Assembly (NCBI GenBank): GCA_016191715.1 | Contig: JACPVN010000279.1 | Location: 1-5,890, forward strand | DNA: 5,890 nucleotides | Source: Ignavibacteriota bacterium | GTDB lineage: Bacteria; Bacteroidota; Ignavibacteria; UBA10030; SZUA-254 | Direction of reading: 5' to 3' | In this document: positions 1 to 5,890 of the stretch, in pieces | Layout: every line of letters starts with the position of its first letter | Numbering within the stretch: position 1 is the first letter of the stretch | Made by a program: the position numbers and the translations under genes | Notes under the pieces: model-generated | The model's input: only the letters and a program-made list of their open reading frames with translations | What the model was told of the DNA's origin: nothing | Databases searched by the model: none

Positions 1-1839
1 TACTACTATTCTATGGATGGAGGACAGACATGGACACAGGGACGACTCAGTTCTTCGTACGGTGTGTGGGGTGACCCCGCTGTAACGTTCGACGCGAACG
101 GGAATTTATTTTTCGGACATCTTTCGAATCCGCCGTCTCCCGGTTATTGGATTGACCGTATCGTTGTGCAGAAATCCACCAACGGCGGACAAACATGGAA
201 TGACGGTGTCGGAATAGGATTTAGTCCTCCACAAAAAAATCAGGATAAAGAATGGCTCATTGCCGATTGGACTGATTCGCCGTACCGCAACAACGTCTAT
301 ATGGCGTGGACGGAATTTGACAGTTACGGAAGTTCAAGTGTCTTCGATAGTACAAGGATTCTCTTCTCGCGCACAACCGATGCAGGCACAACATGGTCAA
401 CTCCGGCTCGCATCAGCGACCATGGCGGCAATTGTATTGATGAAGATGAAACGGTGGAAGGCGCGGTTCCGGCAGTCGGTCCGAACGGGGAAGTGGTTGT
501 CGCATGGTCGGGTCCCCTGGGAATTATGTTTGATAAATCTACCGACGGCGGCGTTACATGGGGAACAGATACGTATGTCACTTCCCAACCGGGCGGTTGG
601 GATTATGCTGTTCCCGGAATTTACCGCGCAAACGGTTTGCCGGTTACGGCGTGCGATATCAGTAACTCGCCGTATCGCGGCAACATCTATGTTCAATGGA
701 CTGACCAGCGGAACGGAACGGGAAATACCGATGCCTTCATCATTAAATCCACTGACGGAGGAACAACATGGGGAACTGTAGTTCGGGTGAATGATGACTC
801 GTCATTGCGTCACCAGTTTTTTTCGTGGATGACGATTGACCAAACGACCGGCAATATCTATGTTTGTTTTTATGATAGAAGAAACACGACAGGAAACGCG
901 ACTGATTTCTTTGTTGCCAAATCAACAGACGGTGGTGAGACTTTCACCAATGTTAAGGTCAGCGATACATCGTTTACGCCGTCGTCAGGCATCTTCTTCG
1001 GAGATTATTCCTGCATAGCCGCGCATAATGGAAAAGTCTATCCTCTCTGGATGCGGCTTGATGGAAGTAAACTCAGCGTCTGGACTGCTCCGTTCGAGGA
1101 CAAATATCAATTCATGTTGTCAGTCAACCAGAAGTGGAACATGGTTTCCGTTCCTCTTGTTGTTGATGATTTCCGGAAGAGTGAGTTGTTCCCATCGGCA
1201 GAATCACCGGCGTTTGCGTACGAAGGAAATTACATTGTGAAAGAAACACTCGCGCTCGGCGCCGGATATTGGATGAAATTTCCCTCGCCCGATACAGTGC
1301 AATTCGAAGGGACAAGAATCCCCTTCGACACGCTTGACCTGCGTGAACAATGGAACATGCTCGGTTCCGTTTCTCAGACGGTTGCAGTCGGTAGCATCAT
1401 GAGCATTCCATCCGGGATTATCAATTCACCTTTTTATACGTTTGACGGGAAGAGATACGGTTCCGTTGATTCGCTTTTCCCCGGCACGGCAACTTTTGTA
1501 AAGGCAAGTCAGGACGGGAAACTTGTTCTTGCTTCCGCCGCGCAAGCGCATGAGAAAAGTATTCAACCGGTAGAAATCACGCAAGAGCAGGTTAACATTT
1601 CATCAGGCAATTTGATAACATACAACGTACAAGCACGTGGCACGGTTACACTGAAGATATTCGAGCGGGAGGGTGAAGCAATCGCTACGCTTGTTGATGA
1701 TGTTCGCGATGCAGGAACGCATCAGGTTGCGTGGAAGCCGGAACGGATGGATGTGGGGAGATATTATTATTGGTTGTGTGTTCGCTCCATAACCGATAAA
1801 GAGAAACTCCCGGTTGTTGAAACGGGAAAACTCCATTAA
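1..1839 (+). CDS. Asp-box (BNR) beta-propeller, sialidase-like secreted protein with T9SS-type C-terminus; 5' end missing
   Basis: The frame is open from base 1 (Y-Y-Y-S), and the ATG at 13 lies inside an Asp box (S-M-D-G-G-Q-T-W), so the true start is upstream; 612 residues are visible, ending at TAA 1837-1839. Numbering from the first visible residue, six Asp boxes (S/T-x-D/N-x-G-x-T-W/F) begin at 4, 59, 125, 180, 250 and 308. Their 55-70 residue spacing fits successive blades of a sialidase-type beta-propeller. About 370-512 holds two copies of a W-N-M module. About 540-612 resembles the FlgD-Ig/type IX secretion (T9SS) sorting domain (V-T-L-K-I-F, A-T-L-V-D-D, A-G-T-H-Q-V-A-W, G-R-Y-Y-Y). 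The known family pattern suggests export through the Sec pathway and T9SS to the surface or medium; the signal peptide would lie upstream of the window. Sialidase activity is not shown: no FRIP motif or full arginine triad can be assigned here. Binding, structural or glycosidase roles remain possible. The tail ends E-T-G-K-L-H, slightly short of the usual T9SS ending. Confidence 0.88.
   Translation, partial: YYYSMDGGQTWTQGRLSSSYGVWGDPAVTFDANGNLFFGHLSNPPSPGYWIDRIVVQKSTNGGQTWNDGVGIGFSPPQKNQDKEWLIADWTDSPYRNNVYMAWTEFDSYGSSSVFDSTRILFSRTTDAGTTWSTPARISDHGGNCIDEDETVEGAVPAVGPNGEVVVAWSGPLGIMFDKSTDGGVTWGTDTYVTSQPGGWDYAVPGIYRANGLPVTACDISNSPYRGNIYVQWTDQRNGTGNTDAFIIKSTDGGTTWGTVVRVNDDSSLRHQFFSWMTIDQTTGNIYVCFYDRRNTTGNATDFFVAKSTDGGETFTNVKVSDTSFTPSSGIFFGDYSCIAAHNGKVYPLWMRLDGSKLSVWTAPFEDKYQFMLSVNQKWNMVSVPLVVDDFRKSELFPSAESPAFAYEGNYIVKETLALGAGYWMKFPSPDTVQFEGTRIPFDTLDLREQWNMLGSVSQTVAVGSIMSIPSGIINSPFYTFDGKRYGSVDSLFPGTATFVKASQDGKLVLASAAQAHEKSIQPVEITQEQVNISSGNLITYNVQARGTVTLKIFEREGEAIATLVDDVRDAGTHQVAWKPERMDVGRYYYWLCVRSITDKEKLPVVETGKLH
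10..945 (+). repeat. Six Asp-box repeats encoding propeller blades
   Basis: Asp-box codons lie at 10-33, 175-198, 373-396, 538-561, 748-771 and 922-945. The start-to-start spacings are 165, 198, 165, 210 and 174 nt. A second shared motif, S-P-Y-R-x-N-x-Y-x-x-W-T, precedes blades at residues 93-104 and 223-234 of the visible protein, with a diverged form (T-G-N-I-Y-V-C-F-Y-D-R-R) at 283-294. In known structures Asp boxes are turns between the outer strands of propeller blades and are structural rather than catalytic. Confidence 0.85.
1108..1536 (+). repeat. Tandem pair of W-N-M-x-S modules in the propeller protein
   Basis: Two diverged copies of a module of about 65-70 residues follow the propeller. 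Copy A has K-W-N-M-V-S-V-P at visible residues 378-385, an F-P-S-A / F-A-Y-E-G middle and a G-A-G-Y-W-M-K-F end. Copy B has Q-W-N-M-L-G-S at 450-456, an F-Y-T-F-D-G middle and a P-G-T-A-T-F-V-K-A end. I recognise the pattern from memory as common just before T9SS C-terminal domains in Ignavibacteria-like proteins, but I cannot name a Pfam family for it. Its function is unknown; a linker or surface-binding domain is a guess. Confidence 0.6.
1609..1836 (+). other. FlgD-Ig / T9SS type A-like C-terminal domain of the propeller protein
   Basis: The last 76 or so residues have the beta-sandwich pattern of T9SS C-terminal domains: a T-V-T-L-K-I-F strand, A-T-L-V-D-D, A-G-T-H-Q-V-A-W-K and G-R-Y-Y-Y-W-L. 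A charged stretch D-K-E-K-L-P-V-V-E-T-G-K-L-H follows. Family members usually end in a basic-hydrophobic strand such as K-K-L/M-x-L-L-K after an E-T motif. Here the stop falls after G-K-L-H, so the last few residues appear to be missing. It could instead be a natural variant that still works as a signal. Confidence 0.6.
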
Positions 1840-1858
1840 TTTCGGATTTTGGATTGCC
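1836..1858. repeat. Direct repeat copy 1, overlapping the stop codon of the propeller gene
   Basis: This copy begins TTAATTTCGGATT and ends ATTGCC, matching the copy at 1969-1991 in 19 of 23 positions. A third partial match, ATTCGGATTG, follows at 1861-1870. The TAA stop (1837-1839) lies inside it. The TTCGGATT / GGATTGCC style resembles AT-rich dispersed intergenic repeats that I recall from many uncultured bacterial genomes; membership in such a family is an inference. Confidence 0.6.
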
Positions 1859-1876
1859 AAATTCGGATTGTCGCTC

Positions 1877-1898
1877 CACATTGCGTCCCCGCAGTGTG
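1877..1898 (+). terminator. Strong hairpin after the propeller gene, possible terminator
   Basis: The arms CACATTGCG and CGCAGTGTG form a 9-bp stem with a TCCC tetraloop. One of the nine pairs is a G-U wobble in the plus-strand RNA and would be an A-C mismatch in the minus-strand RNA, so the structure favours transcripts of the propeller gene. It starts 38 nt after that stop codon. An outer 7-bp inverted repeat, CCAAATT (1857-1863) and AATTTGG (1907-1913), encloses it. No long T run follows on either strand, so it is not a textbook intrinsic terminator; it could be an RNA 3'-end stabiliser or part of a repeat element. Confidence 0.4.
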
Positions 1899-1968
1899 AT
1901 GACTCCAATTTGGTTTCGTAGTTTCTGCGCGGACGGAGAAACGAGCAGAAGGGTTTTTAGAACTGCCC

Positions 1969-1991
1969 TTAATTTCGGATTGCGAATTGCC
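1969..1991. repeat. Direct repeat copy 2, just before the GyrI-like stop codon
   Basis: This is the second copy of the 23-bp repeat at 1836-1858, displaced by 133 bp. TTAATTTCGGATT is identical, the next four bases differ (GCGA against TTGG), and ATTGCC is identical again. It ends 9 bp short of the stop of the minus-strand GyrI-like gene (2001-2003). The two copies bracket a 110-bp segment holding the 1877-1898 hairpin. Confidence 0.6.
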
Positions 1992-2000
1992 GGGTTCGTC

Positions 2001-2612
2001 CTATTTTTTTCGAACAGGATGGCGGATGATGGTTTTCAGTTTTTCTGTTGCGGTTTTTCTCGGGTCGCTGAGATAGATTTCGTGGTGTTTCCCTCTCAAC
2101 GCATAACCTTGTTCTTCAGCAAATTTGTGGAGGTTTATTATTGTCGGAGTTTCCTCTGAGTACGAACCGATATGCAATGTCTGGACGGTCGTTTGTTCAT
2201 CGAGATGTTCAAGCCGGAGTCCGGAGACAGAGGCGAGTTTTTTTTTCTCCGCGACGATGTTCTTCGCTTCCTGAACAAGTAAGTCGCTGATGATTTCCGG
2301 TTGCAGGATCATCAACGTCCATTTCCATTTGTCTTTTTTATACATATCGAACGGTTCCTCTTCCATCCACCACAAACCTTCGAGCGGCATCACCGGGTAT
2401 TCGATTTCTTTCTTTTTCTTGATGGTGAACTTTAGTGTGTATGCGGTGCTATACAGCGATTGAATCGCTTCGGCAAATTGTTGTGAAGTGTTCGGGTCGC
2501 CTGTTCCATCAATCATTAAATACCTGAGGTTCGGAATTGTTACGACTGAACATTTTCCTGCGGTGGCTTTGTAGAGCTGTTTGTAGGTAGTTTTCAGGTC
2601 GAGTTTTTTCAT
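2001..2612 (-). CDS. Stand-alone GyrI-like small-molecule-binding domain protein
   Basis: This complete 203-residue protein matches the cytosolic GyrI-like family (SOUL/GyrI fold, the ligand-binding fold of Rob and BmrR) almost end to end. The N-terminus M-K-K-L-D-L-K-T-T-Y-K-Q-L-Y is typical, followed by Y-L-M-I-D-G-T-G-D-P-N (31-41), A-Y-T-L-K-F (57-62), P-L-E-G-L-W-W (76-82), D-K-W-K-W-T-L-M-I-L-Q-P (94-105), L-H-I-G-S-Y (146-151) and G-K-H-H-E-I-Y-L-S-D-P-R-K (174-186). There is no DNA-binding domain, so it is not itself a MerR or AraC regulator. Some stand-alone relatives are known to hydrolyse cyclopropanoid genotoxins, and the tryptophans 81, 82, 96 and 98 and Glu178 could line a ligand pocket; that activity is inferred here. 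The ATG at 2610-2612 is preferred over in-frame GTG 2640-2642 or ATG 2637-2639, because those would add a charged tail without family support. It lies 62 bp downstream of the kinase gene, in the same direction. A run of seven A precedes the TAG stop. Confidence 0.9.
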   Translation of the reverse strand: MKKLDLKTTYKQLYKATAGKCSVVTIPNLRYLMIDGTGDPNTSQQFAEAIQSLYSTAYTLKFTIKKKKEIEYPVMPLEGLWWMEEEPFDMYKKDKWKWTLMILQPEIISDLLVQEAKNIVAEKKKLASVSGLRLEHLDEQTTVQTLHIGSYSEETPTIINLHKFAEEQGYALRGKHHEIYLSDPRKTATEKLKTIIRHPVRKK

Positions 2613-2619
2613 GGCTTTT

Positions 2620-2626
2620 CTTTCCC
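2620..2626 (-). promoter_or_regulatory. Ribosome-binding site of the GyrI-like gene
   Basis: On the minus strand GGGAAAG lies 7 nt before the ATG at 2612. It is a weak but well-placed Shine-Dalgarno-like purine stretch and supports this start over the two upstream alternatives. No clear promoter was found in the 62-bp gap, consistent with read-through from the kinase gene. Confidence 0.45.
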
Positions 2627-2649
2627 GACTGTCTCTCATCACACGACGC

Positions 2650-2675
2650 CGTCATGGTGAGCGAAGTCGAACTAT
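2650..2675. repeat. Dispersed-type intergenic repeat next to the kinase stop codon
   Basis: The core CATGGTGAGCGAAGTCGAA (2653-2671) matches, from memory, a very common dispersed intergenic sequence of many environmental bacterial genomes. Such elements often end in a mirrored arm (ACCATGACGG type). Here the left arm CCGTCATGGT is present at 2649-2658, while the right side reads ACTATTATGA and looks decayed. The kinase stop codon (2675-2677) falls in that right side. Only one copy lies in this window, so its repeat status cannot be shown from this sequence. Confidence 0.45.
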
Positions 2676-5600
2676 TATGAGTGTAAGATATCGTACACAG
2701 TTTTTAACAACACTTCTGCGGTGTAGGGTTTTTGCAGGAACGCATTCACCGCTCCGCCAAGAGTCTCGCCGCCGGGAACATCGGTCAGCAATCCGCTCAC
2801 GGCAATAATTTTTACATCCGGCTTTATTTTCCTGACGGCGCGGATTGTTGCCGCACCATCCATCACCGGCATCATCATATCTACAAGAAGAAGATGAATA
2901 TGCTCGTGCATCTGGGAGAACAACATCAACGCTTCCGTCCCGTCCACTGAAGTGACGGCAGAGTAATTAAACATTTGCAATGTTTGCTGAGTAACTTCGC
3001 GTATCGAACGTTCATCATCTACGATGAGAATGATTTCCCCGCTTCCTTGCGGAAGAGTTGAACGTTGTTGCTGAACTTCCGCGAATGTGGATTCGTCCGC
3101 GGGGAAATAGACTTTAAATGATGTTCCTTTTCCCACTTCACTGTTGAGTGTGAGAAATCCCTTATGGTTTTGAATGATGGAATGAGCGGTTGAAAGTCCG
3201 AGTCCGGTCCCTTTTCCCACTTCTTTCGTGGTGAAGAACGGGTCGAAAATTTTATCAATGATGGAGGAAGGAATTCCTGTTCCTGTATCCTGCACGGTGA
3301 CGACGATATAGTTGCCCGGTTTTGCGCCGATGTTTCCGTGAGCAAGCGCTTCATCCACGACAATATTTTCTGCAAGTAACGAAATTGTTCCTCCGTCGGG
3401 CATTGCATCGCGGGCATTCACACACAGGTTCAACAACACCTGATGGATTTGTGTCGCGTCTGCCTGTATCATCCACAAATTTTTTGCAATGTCGGATTTG
3501 ATTTCGATCTGACGCGGGAATGTTTCTTTCATCATCTCCAACACGTCGCGGAGGATGTGTTTGATTTGTACTGCGCCAAGTTTTCCTCCCACTCCGCGTG
3601 CAAACGTGAGAATTTGCTTGACGATATCGCCGCCCCGTTGTGCGCTTGCCGCAATGGTATCAATAATTTGCTGGTGTTCCGGTTCCTTGAAACGAAAGCG
3701 TAAGATTTCCGTCGCCATCCAGATAGGGGAAAAGATGTTGTTCAAATCGTGGGCAATGCCGCCGGCTAACATTCCCAGACTTTCTAACCGCTGAGTGCGG
3801 AGGAATTGTTGTTCAAGCGATTTCCGCTCAGTGATATCGCGTTGTAATGCAAGAAATCCGAGGATCGTATGATTCTCATCGAGTATCGGACTGACGGAAA
3901 CTTCGAGGGTTCTCAACCTTCCGTCTTTTGTTTTGTTAATCAGTTCTTGTTTAACGGTTTGTTTGCTTAATAACATTGCCCAAAATTGACGGTAGTCTGA
4001 TGCGTCCATTTTTCCGCTTTTGAGAATTCGTGGAGTGACTTTCCCGACGACTTCTTCCGGTTGGTACCCGTAGAGTTTCGTAAAAGCAGGGTTGATAAAC
4101 GTTATTGTTCCATCCATCGTTGTGACGAAAATAATATCTTCCGATGCTTCTACGGCTTTGCGGAGTTTCATCAATTCATCCTGAGTGCGCTTTCGCTCGG
4201 TGATGTCACGTAAAATCAATACCCAACCGGTTGCTTCTTGTTTTGTATTGTAAATAACTTCGGCATTCGCCTCAATCTCGATGATTGTTCCGTCGGCTTT
4301 TCTTCCTTTGAGTTCTCCGGGCCCTGAATATAATTTTTTTAACGTTCCGATAAGACTTTGTCGTACAAGTTGTCGTTCACTTTGCGGTATAAAATCATAA
4401 ATGCTTTTTCCTTGGATGTCAGCATCGGGTGAGTACCCGAACACGGAAAACGCTTTGGGTGAGGCAAAGGTCAACATGAAGTTCAAATCAACAATGACTA
4501 TTGCATCGGGGGAGGCGCTGACCATCGAGCGATACAGTTCTTCGGATTCCCGGAGTGCGCTTTCTGTTCTCCTGCGTTCCGTAAGATTCCGGACGATATG
4601 AAGGTATTGAATATCGAACTCGATAAAGAGAGGAGCGGAACTGACTTCGGCAGGAAATTGAGTTCCATCTTTTTTCAGATTGATTGTTTCCCACCGCGCG
4701 CCTCCTTGTTGTATCGTTGATTTCATCATCGTTGTACAGTGCTGGCGAGTCTCTTCCGTGCAAAGGTCCCACAGATTTTTTGTCAGCAGTTCCTGTTCCG
4801 AATATCCATACAATCTGCAGGCAAGTTCGTTGCAGGCAATGACATCGTATCGTTTATCGAGAAGGAGAATCGCTTCGTTTGCCGTCGTAAACATCGCACG
4901 CCATCGGTTCTCAGACTTTCTTGACTCTTCTTCCGCCTTTCGTAATTCCGAAATGTCGAGACTAATGCTTCCGACGGATTCAATCTCGTCCCGCTTGTTG
5001 AGAAGCGGGAATTTCAAAACATGATAAAACTTCCTGCCTGTTTGCGTCACGACGGAGCGGTCATACGCGAGAAATGATTTTGTTGTTGCTACTTCATTGT
5101 TCGAGAGAAGAATCTCTTCTGCAAACGGAGGTGGTAATAGTTTGTTGAGATGTTTCCCGACAACCGCCGGTTCCTCGATGCCAAATGCCCGTTTCCACGA
5201 TGTATTTGCTAACCGTACTATTCCATCAACGCCTGTAACACAAATCGGAGTAGCCGCATGTTCCACTAAGGAGTTGAGTAATTCCTGAGTTTTTTGAAGT
5301 CTTTCTTCCGTCTGTTTTCGTTTTGAAATATTCCTGACCACTACCTGCATGGTGTTCTTCCCCTGAAGAGTAAACGGAATCCCGATAACTTCCACCGGAA
5401 GAACTGAACCATCGAAACAAATAAATTCTTCTTCGATAACCGGAGCGATTATTCCTTGCGTCAGTGCGGCTTGAATTCTTCTCGAGACGATTTCCCGGTA
5501 GTCCGGATGTACCACATTCTGAATCGGTGTTCCAATGAGAACATCGGCAGAAGACGCCTTCAACATGTGTACGAGCGCATCATTGACATAGAGAAATTTT

Positions 5601-5890
5601 CCATCGCGGTGAATGGCGATTCCATCCGGCGACCGTTCCACTAACTTCCGGTACTTTTGTTCGCTTTCCTGTAATTCATGTTCGATACTTTGCTGGTGCG
5701 TAACATCGCGGAAGTTGGTAACGAGTGCGCGGACGGTATGCTCATGGAGCAGATTGGTAACGTTTGCTTCCATCCAGCAATAATCGCCTTGTTTACATTT
5801 GAAACGATACCGCGTCGAAAGATTTCCGCCGGGTTTTGTCAAGAGTTCCTGAAGTAACACAAGATTTCCCTGAATATCATCGGGATGAAA
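2675..5890 (-). CDS. Multi-PAS hybrid sensor histidine kinase with C-terminal receiver; N-terminus missing
   Basis: The frame runs open to the window edge, entering inside a PAS domain (F-H-P-D-D-I-Q-G), so the GTG at 5858-5860 is not the start; 1071 residues are visible. Numbering from the first visible residue: PAS1 (partial) 1-67, PAS2 75-193, PAS3 200-319, PAS4 323-442, PAS5 446-567, PAS6 572-692, HisKA 695-765, HATPase 807-930, receiver 952-1071. The H-box G-G-I-A-H-D-L-N-N has phosphoacceptor His714 (nt 3749-3751). The ATP site has an N-box (N-L-C-V-N-A-R-D-A-M), D-T-G-T-G-I-P, F-D-P-F-F-T-T-K and G-K-G-T-G-L-G-L-S. The receiver keeps its acidic pair (V-D-D-E), Asp1004 (nt 2879-2881), Ser1032 and Lys1054. 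All key residues are intact, so kinase and phosphotransfer activity is expected. Short signalling helices join the PAS units. No transmembrane segment or output domain is visible, so the signal probably passes to a separate HPt or regulator. Ligands of the PAS domains cannot be told from sequence. Confidence 0.93.
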   Translation of the reverse strand, partial: FHPDDIQGNLVLLQELLTKPGGNLSTRYRFKCKQGDYCWMEANVTNLLHEHTVRALVTNFRDVTHQQSIEHELQESEQKYRKLVERSPDGIAIHRDGKFLYVNDALVHMLKASSADVLIGTPIQNVVHPDYREIVSRRIQAALTQGIIAPVIEEEFICFDGSVLPVEVIGIPFTLQGKNTMQVVVRNISKRKQTEERLQKTQELLNSLVEHAATPICVTGVDGIVRLANTSWKRAFGIEEPAVVGKHLNKLLPPPFAEEILLSNNEVATTKSFLAYDRSVVTQTGRKFYHVLKFPLLNKRDEIESVGSISLDISELRKAEEESRKSENRWRAMFTTANEAILLLDKRYDVIACNELACRLYGYSEQELLTKNLWDLCTEETRQHCTTMMKSTIQQGGARWETINLKKDGTQFPAEVSSAPLFIEFDIQYLHIVRNLTERRRTESALRESEELYRSMVSASPDAIVIVDLNFMLTFASPKAFSVFGYSPDADIQGKSIYDFIPQSERQLVRQSLIGTLKKLYSGPGELKGRKADGTIIEIEANAEVIYNTKQEATGWVLILRDITERKRTQDELMKLRKAVEASEDIIFVTTMDGTITFINPAFTKLYGYQPEEVVGKVTPRILKSGKMDASDYRQFWAMLLSKQTVKQELINKTKDGRLRTLEVSVSPILDENHTILGFLALQRDITERKSLEQQFLRTQRLESLGMLAGGIAHDLNNIFSPIWMATEILRFRFKEPEHQQIIDTIAASAQRGGDIVKQILTFARGVGGKLGAVQIKHILRDVLEMMKETFPRQIEIKSDIAKNLWMIQADATQIHQVLLNLCVNARDAMPDGGTISLLAENIVVDEALAHGNIGAKPGNYIVVTVQDTGTGIPSSIIDKIFDPFFTTKEVGKGTGLGLSTAHSIIQNHKGFLTLNSEVGKGTSFKVYFPADESTFAEVQQQRSTLPQGSGEIILIVDDERSIREVTQQTLQMFNYSAVTSVDGTEALMLFSQMHEHIHLLLVDMMMPVMDGAATIRAVRKIKPDVKIIAVSGLLTDVPGGETLGGAVNAFLQKPYTAEVLLKTVYDILHS

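Noticed and set aside
1..1110. Calling the propeller protein an active sialidase
   Set aside because: Asp boxes are structural and occur in many non-sialidases; the catalytic residues cannot be identified in the visible part.
13..1839. ATG at 13 as the start of the propeller gene
   Set aside because: The frame is open to base 1 and the ATG falls inside an Asp box, so the gene continues upstream.
1921..1942. Inverted repeat GTTTCT / AGAAAC as a terminator
   Set aside because: The 6-bp stem has a 10-nt loop and no T run follows on either strand; chance is likely.
1949..1970. AAGGG / CCCTT hairpin as a terminator for either convergent gene
   Set aside because: A 5-bp stem with a 12-nt loop and no T run is too weak.
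1994..2015. GTTCG / CGAAC inverted repeat around the GyrI-like stop codon
   Set aside because: The 5-bp stem has a 12-nt loop and overlaps the last codons; no terminator character beyond the A/T run.
1854..2159. Plus-strand open frame of about 101 codons across the convergent gap
   Set aside because: It spans the repeats and then reads antisense through the GyrI-like gene, with no recognisable protein features.
2613..2642. Longer GyrI-like protein starting at GTG 2640-2642 or ATG 2637-2639
   Set aside because: The extra residues (M-M-R-D-S-R-E-R-K-A) are absent from the family pattern, and the ATG at 2612 has a well-spaced ribosome-binding site.
2613..2740. Promoter for the GyrI-like gene at the kinase 3' end (TTGTTA with nearby TA-rich hexamers)
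   Set aside because: No pair of -35 and -10 boxes has acceptable spacing, and promoter consensus in this group is uncertain.
3019..3417. Minus-strand open frame of 132 codons inside the kinase ATPase region
   Set aside because: It is an out-of-frame shadow of the conserved HATPase domain, which fully explains the coding signal.
5858..5860. GTG as the start of the kinase
   Set aside because: Upstream codons to the window edge read F-H-P-D-D-I-Q-G-N-L, a normal PAS segment continuous with the rest.

Overview
The window looks like chromosomal DNA from an uncultured-type member of the FCB group, most likely Ignavibacteriota/Chlorobi-related. The main clue is the first gene: a secreted-type Asp-box beta-propeller followed by a doubled 'W-N-M-x-S ... 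G-x-Y-W-x-K' module and a FlgD/type IX secretion-like C-terminal domain, a layout I associate with that group. Base composition is moderate (mid to high 40s % GC by eye). This placement is an inference from protein style, not from a marker gene.

Layout, left to right. (1) Positions 1-1839, plus strand: the 3' part (612 residues) of a sialidase-like Asp-box protein whose start lies upstream of the window. (2) Positions 1840-2000: a 161-bp convergent intergenic gap with two copies of a 23-bp direct repeat at its edges and a strong 9-bp hairpin between them. (3) Positions 2001-2612, minus strand: a complete 203-residue stand-alone GyrI-like small-molecule-binding protein. (4) Positions 2613-2674: a short gap with a dispersed-type repeat and the ribosome-binding site of the GyrI-like gene. 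(5) Positions 2675-5890, minus strand: the 3' part (1071 residues) of a hybrid sensor histidine kinase with at least six tandem PAS domains, a HisKA/HATPase core and a C-terminal receiver.

The kinase and the GyrI-like gene run in the same direction with 62 bp between them and may be co-transcribed, kinase first. They converge tail to tail with the propeller gene. A plausible picture is a multi-input sensory kinase followed by a small ligand-binding or detoxifying protein, next to an unrelated surface or secreted protein.

I saw no RNA gene, CRISPR array, transposase, prophage gene or toxin-antitoxin pair. Nothing here is convincingly a new biological system. The points most worth a second look are the repeats that sit on or beside all three stop codons, the shortened sorting tail of the propeller protein, the doubled C-terminal module of that protein, and the possible enzymatic role of the GyrI-like protein.
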